NCBI RefSeq assembly: GCF_021390245.1
Contig: NZ_JAJUXH010000001.1
Span: forward strand, 62,001 to 126,000
Direction: 5' to 3'
Source: Dyadobacter sp. CY323
Lineage (GTDB): Bacteria; Bacteroidota; Bacteroidia; Cytophagales; Spirosomataceae
DNA: 64,000 nt
The notes beneath the pieces were generated by a model. It was not told the DNA's origin. It ran no database searches and saw only the letters and a program-made list of their open reading frames with translations. Positions 63,900 to 64,000 of the stretch are shown in pieces. Every line of letters starts with the position of its first letter. Position 1 is the stretch's first letter. A program made the position numbers and the translations under genes.

Positions 63900-64000
63900 A
63901 TGAAAGACACATTTCTCCTACGCATTATTTACCGGAATGCAATCAGCCTTCACAAAATCACCACCATTGTAGAATCCGTAAAAGGTGCGAAAATCAAGCA
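63900..64000 (+). CDS. Start of an unknown gene, truncated by the window edge
   Basis: ATG at 63900 opens a frame that runs to the end of the window (MKDTFLLRIIYRNAISLHKITTIVESVKG...). Only 33 residues are visible, too few to name. It begins 14 bases after the stop of the desulfurase gene and is probably in the same operon. Confidence 0.6.
   Translation, partial: MKDTFLLRIIYRNAISLHKITTIVESVKGAKIK

Overview
This window looks like a chromosomal piece of a Bacteroidota bacterium, most like a Dyadobacter-type member of the Cytophagales. That placement is inferred from gene content and is not verified: a SusC/SusD outer-membrane pair, a type IX secretion C-terminal domain on an M1 aminopeptidase, a PadR regulator beside a FtsX/MacB permease with an N-terminal prefix, a DUF2723 membrane glycosyltransferase, and start regions with little Shine-Dalgarno signal. 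There is one tRNA (Arg, TCT), and no rRNA, phage, insertion sequence or CRISPR array was seen.

Layout. 1-2.8 kb: tRNA-Arg, a membrane protein, an intradiol-dioxygenase-like protein and a lone receiver domain. 2.9-17 kb: a long plus-strand run with two tandem TldD/TldE pairs whose TldD members carry a twin-arginine leader, then DUF4159, a MoxR ATPase, a DUF58 protein and three large membrane proteins. 17-25 kb: a TPR protein, a VOC protein, a PadR/permease pair, and an ECF sigma factor followed by a HEAT-repeat anti-sigma-like protein and two DUF4097-like proteins. 25-34.6 kb: a histidine kinase with a LuxR-type regulator, a tiny membrane peptide, the DUF2723 protein, a GH13 enzyme and an ankyrin protein. 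34.7-43.5 kb: a GH95-like hydrolase, an HxlR regulator, a DUF899 protein, a mucin-like secreted protein, an M1 peptidase, a ThuA protein and a PIN toxin-antitoxin pair.

43.6-64 kb is the most interesting part: a putative sulfur-scavenging island. It has a phosphate/sulfate-type periplasmic binding protein, a SusC/SusD pair, seven consecutive secreted sulfatases, a TlpA-like thioredoxin and a NifS-like cysteine desulfurase. Two upstream regions share a nearly identical promoter/operator motif (43608 and 61109). One is followed by a possible cysteine-rich leader peptide ending CCRRYC, the other by a compact RNA with the hallmarks of a SAM-I-class riboswitch lacking P4. Together these suggest that sulfate-ester cleavage is controlled by sulfur status rather than only by a glycan.

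The intergenic spaces hold several small dispersed repeat families: TCATT/AATGAC arrays that supply the start codons of two genes, GTTGGTG/CACCAAC palindromes downstream of stop codons, and CCTGTTTCTAGCAA units with GGCTCC/GGAGCC hairpins on both sides of one sulfatase gene.
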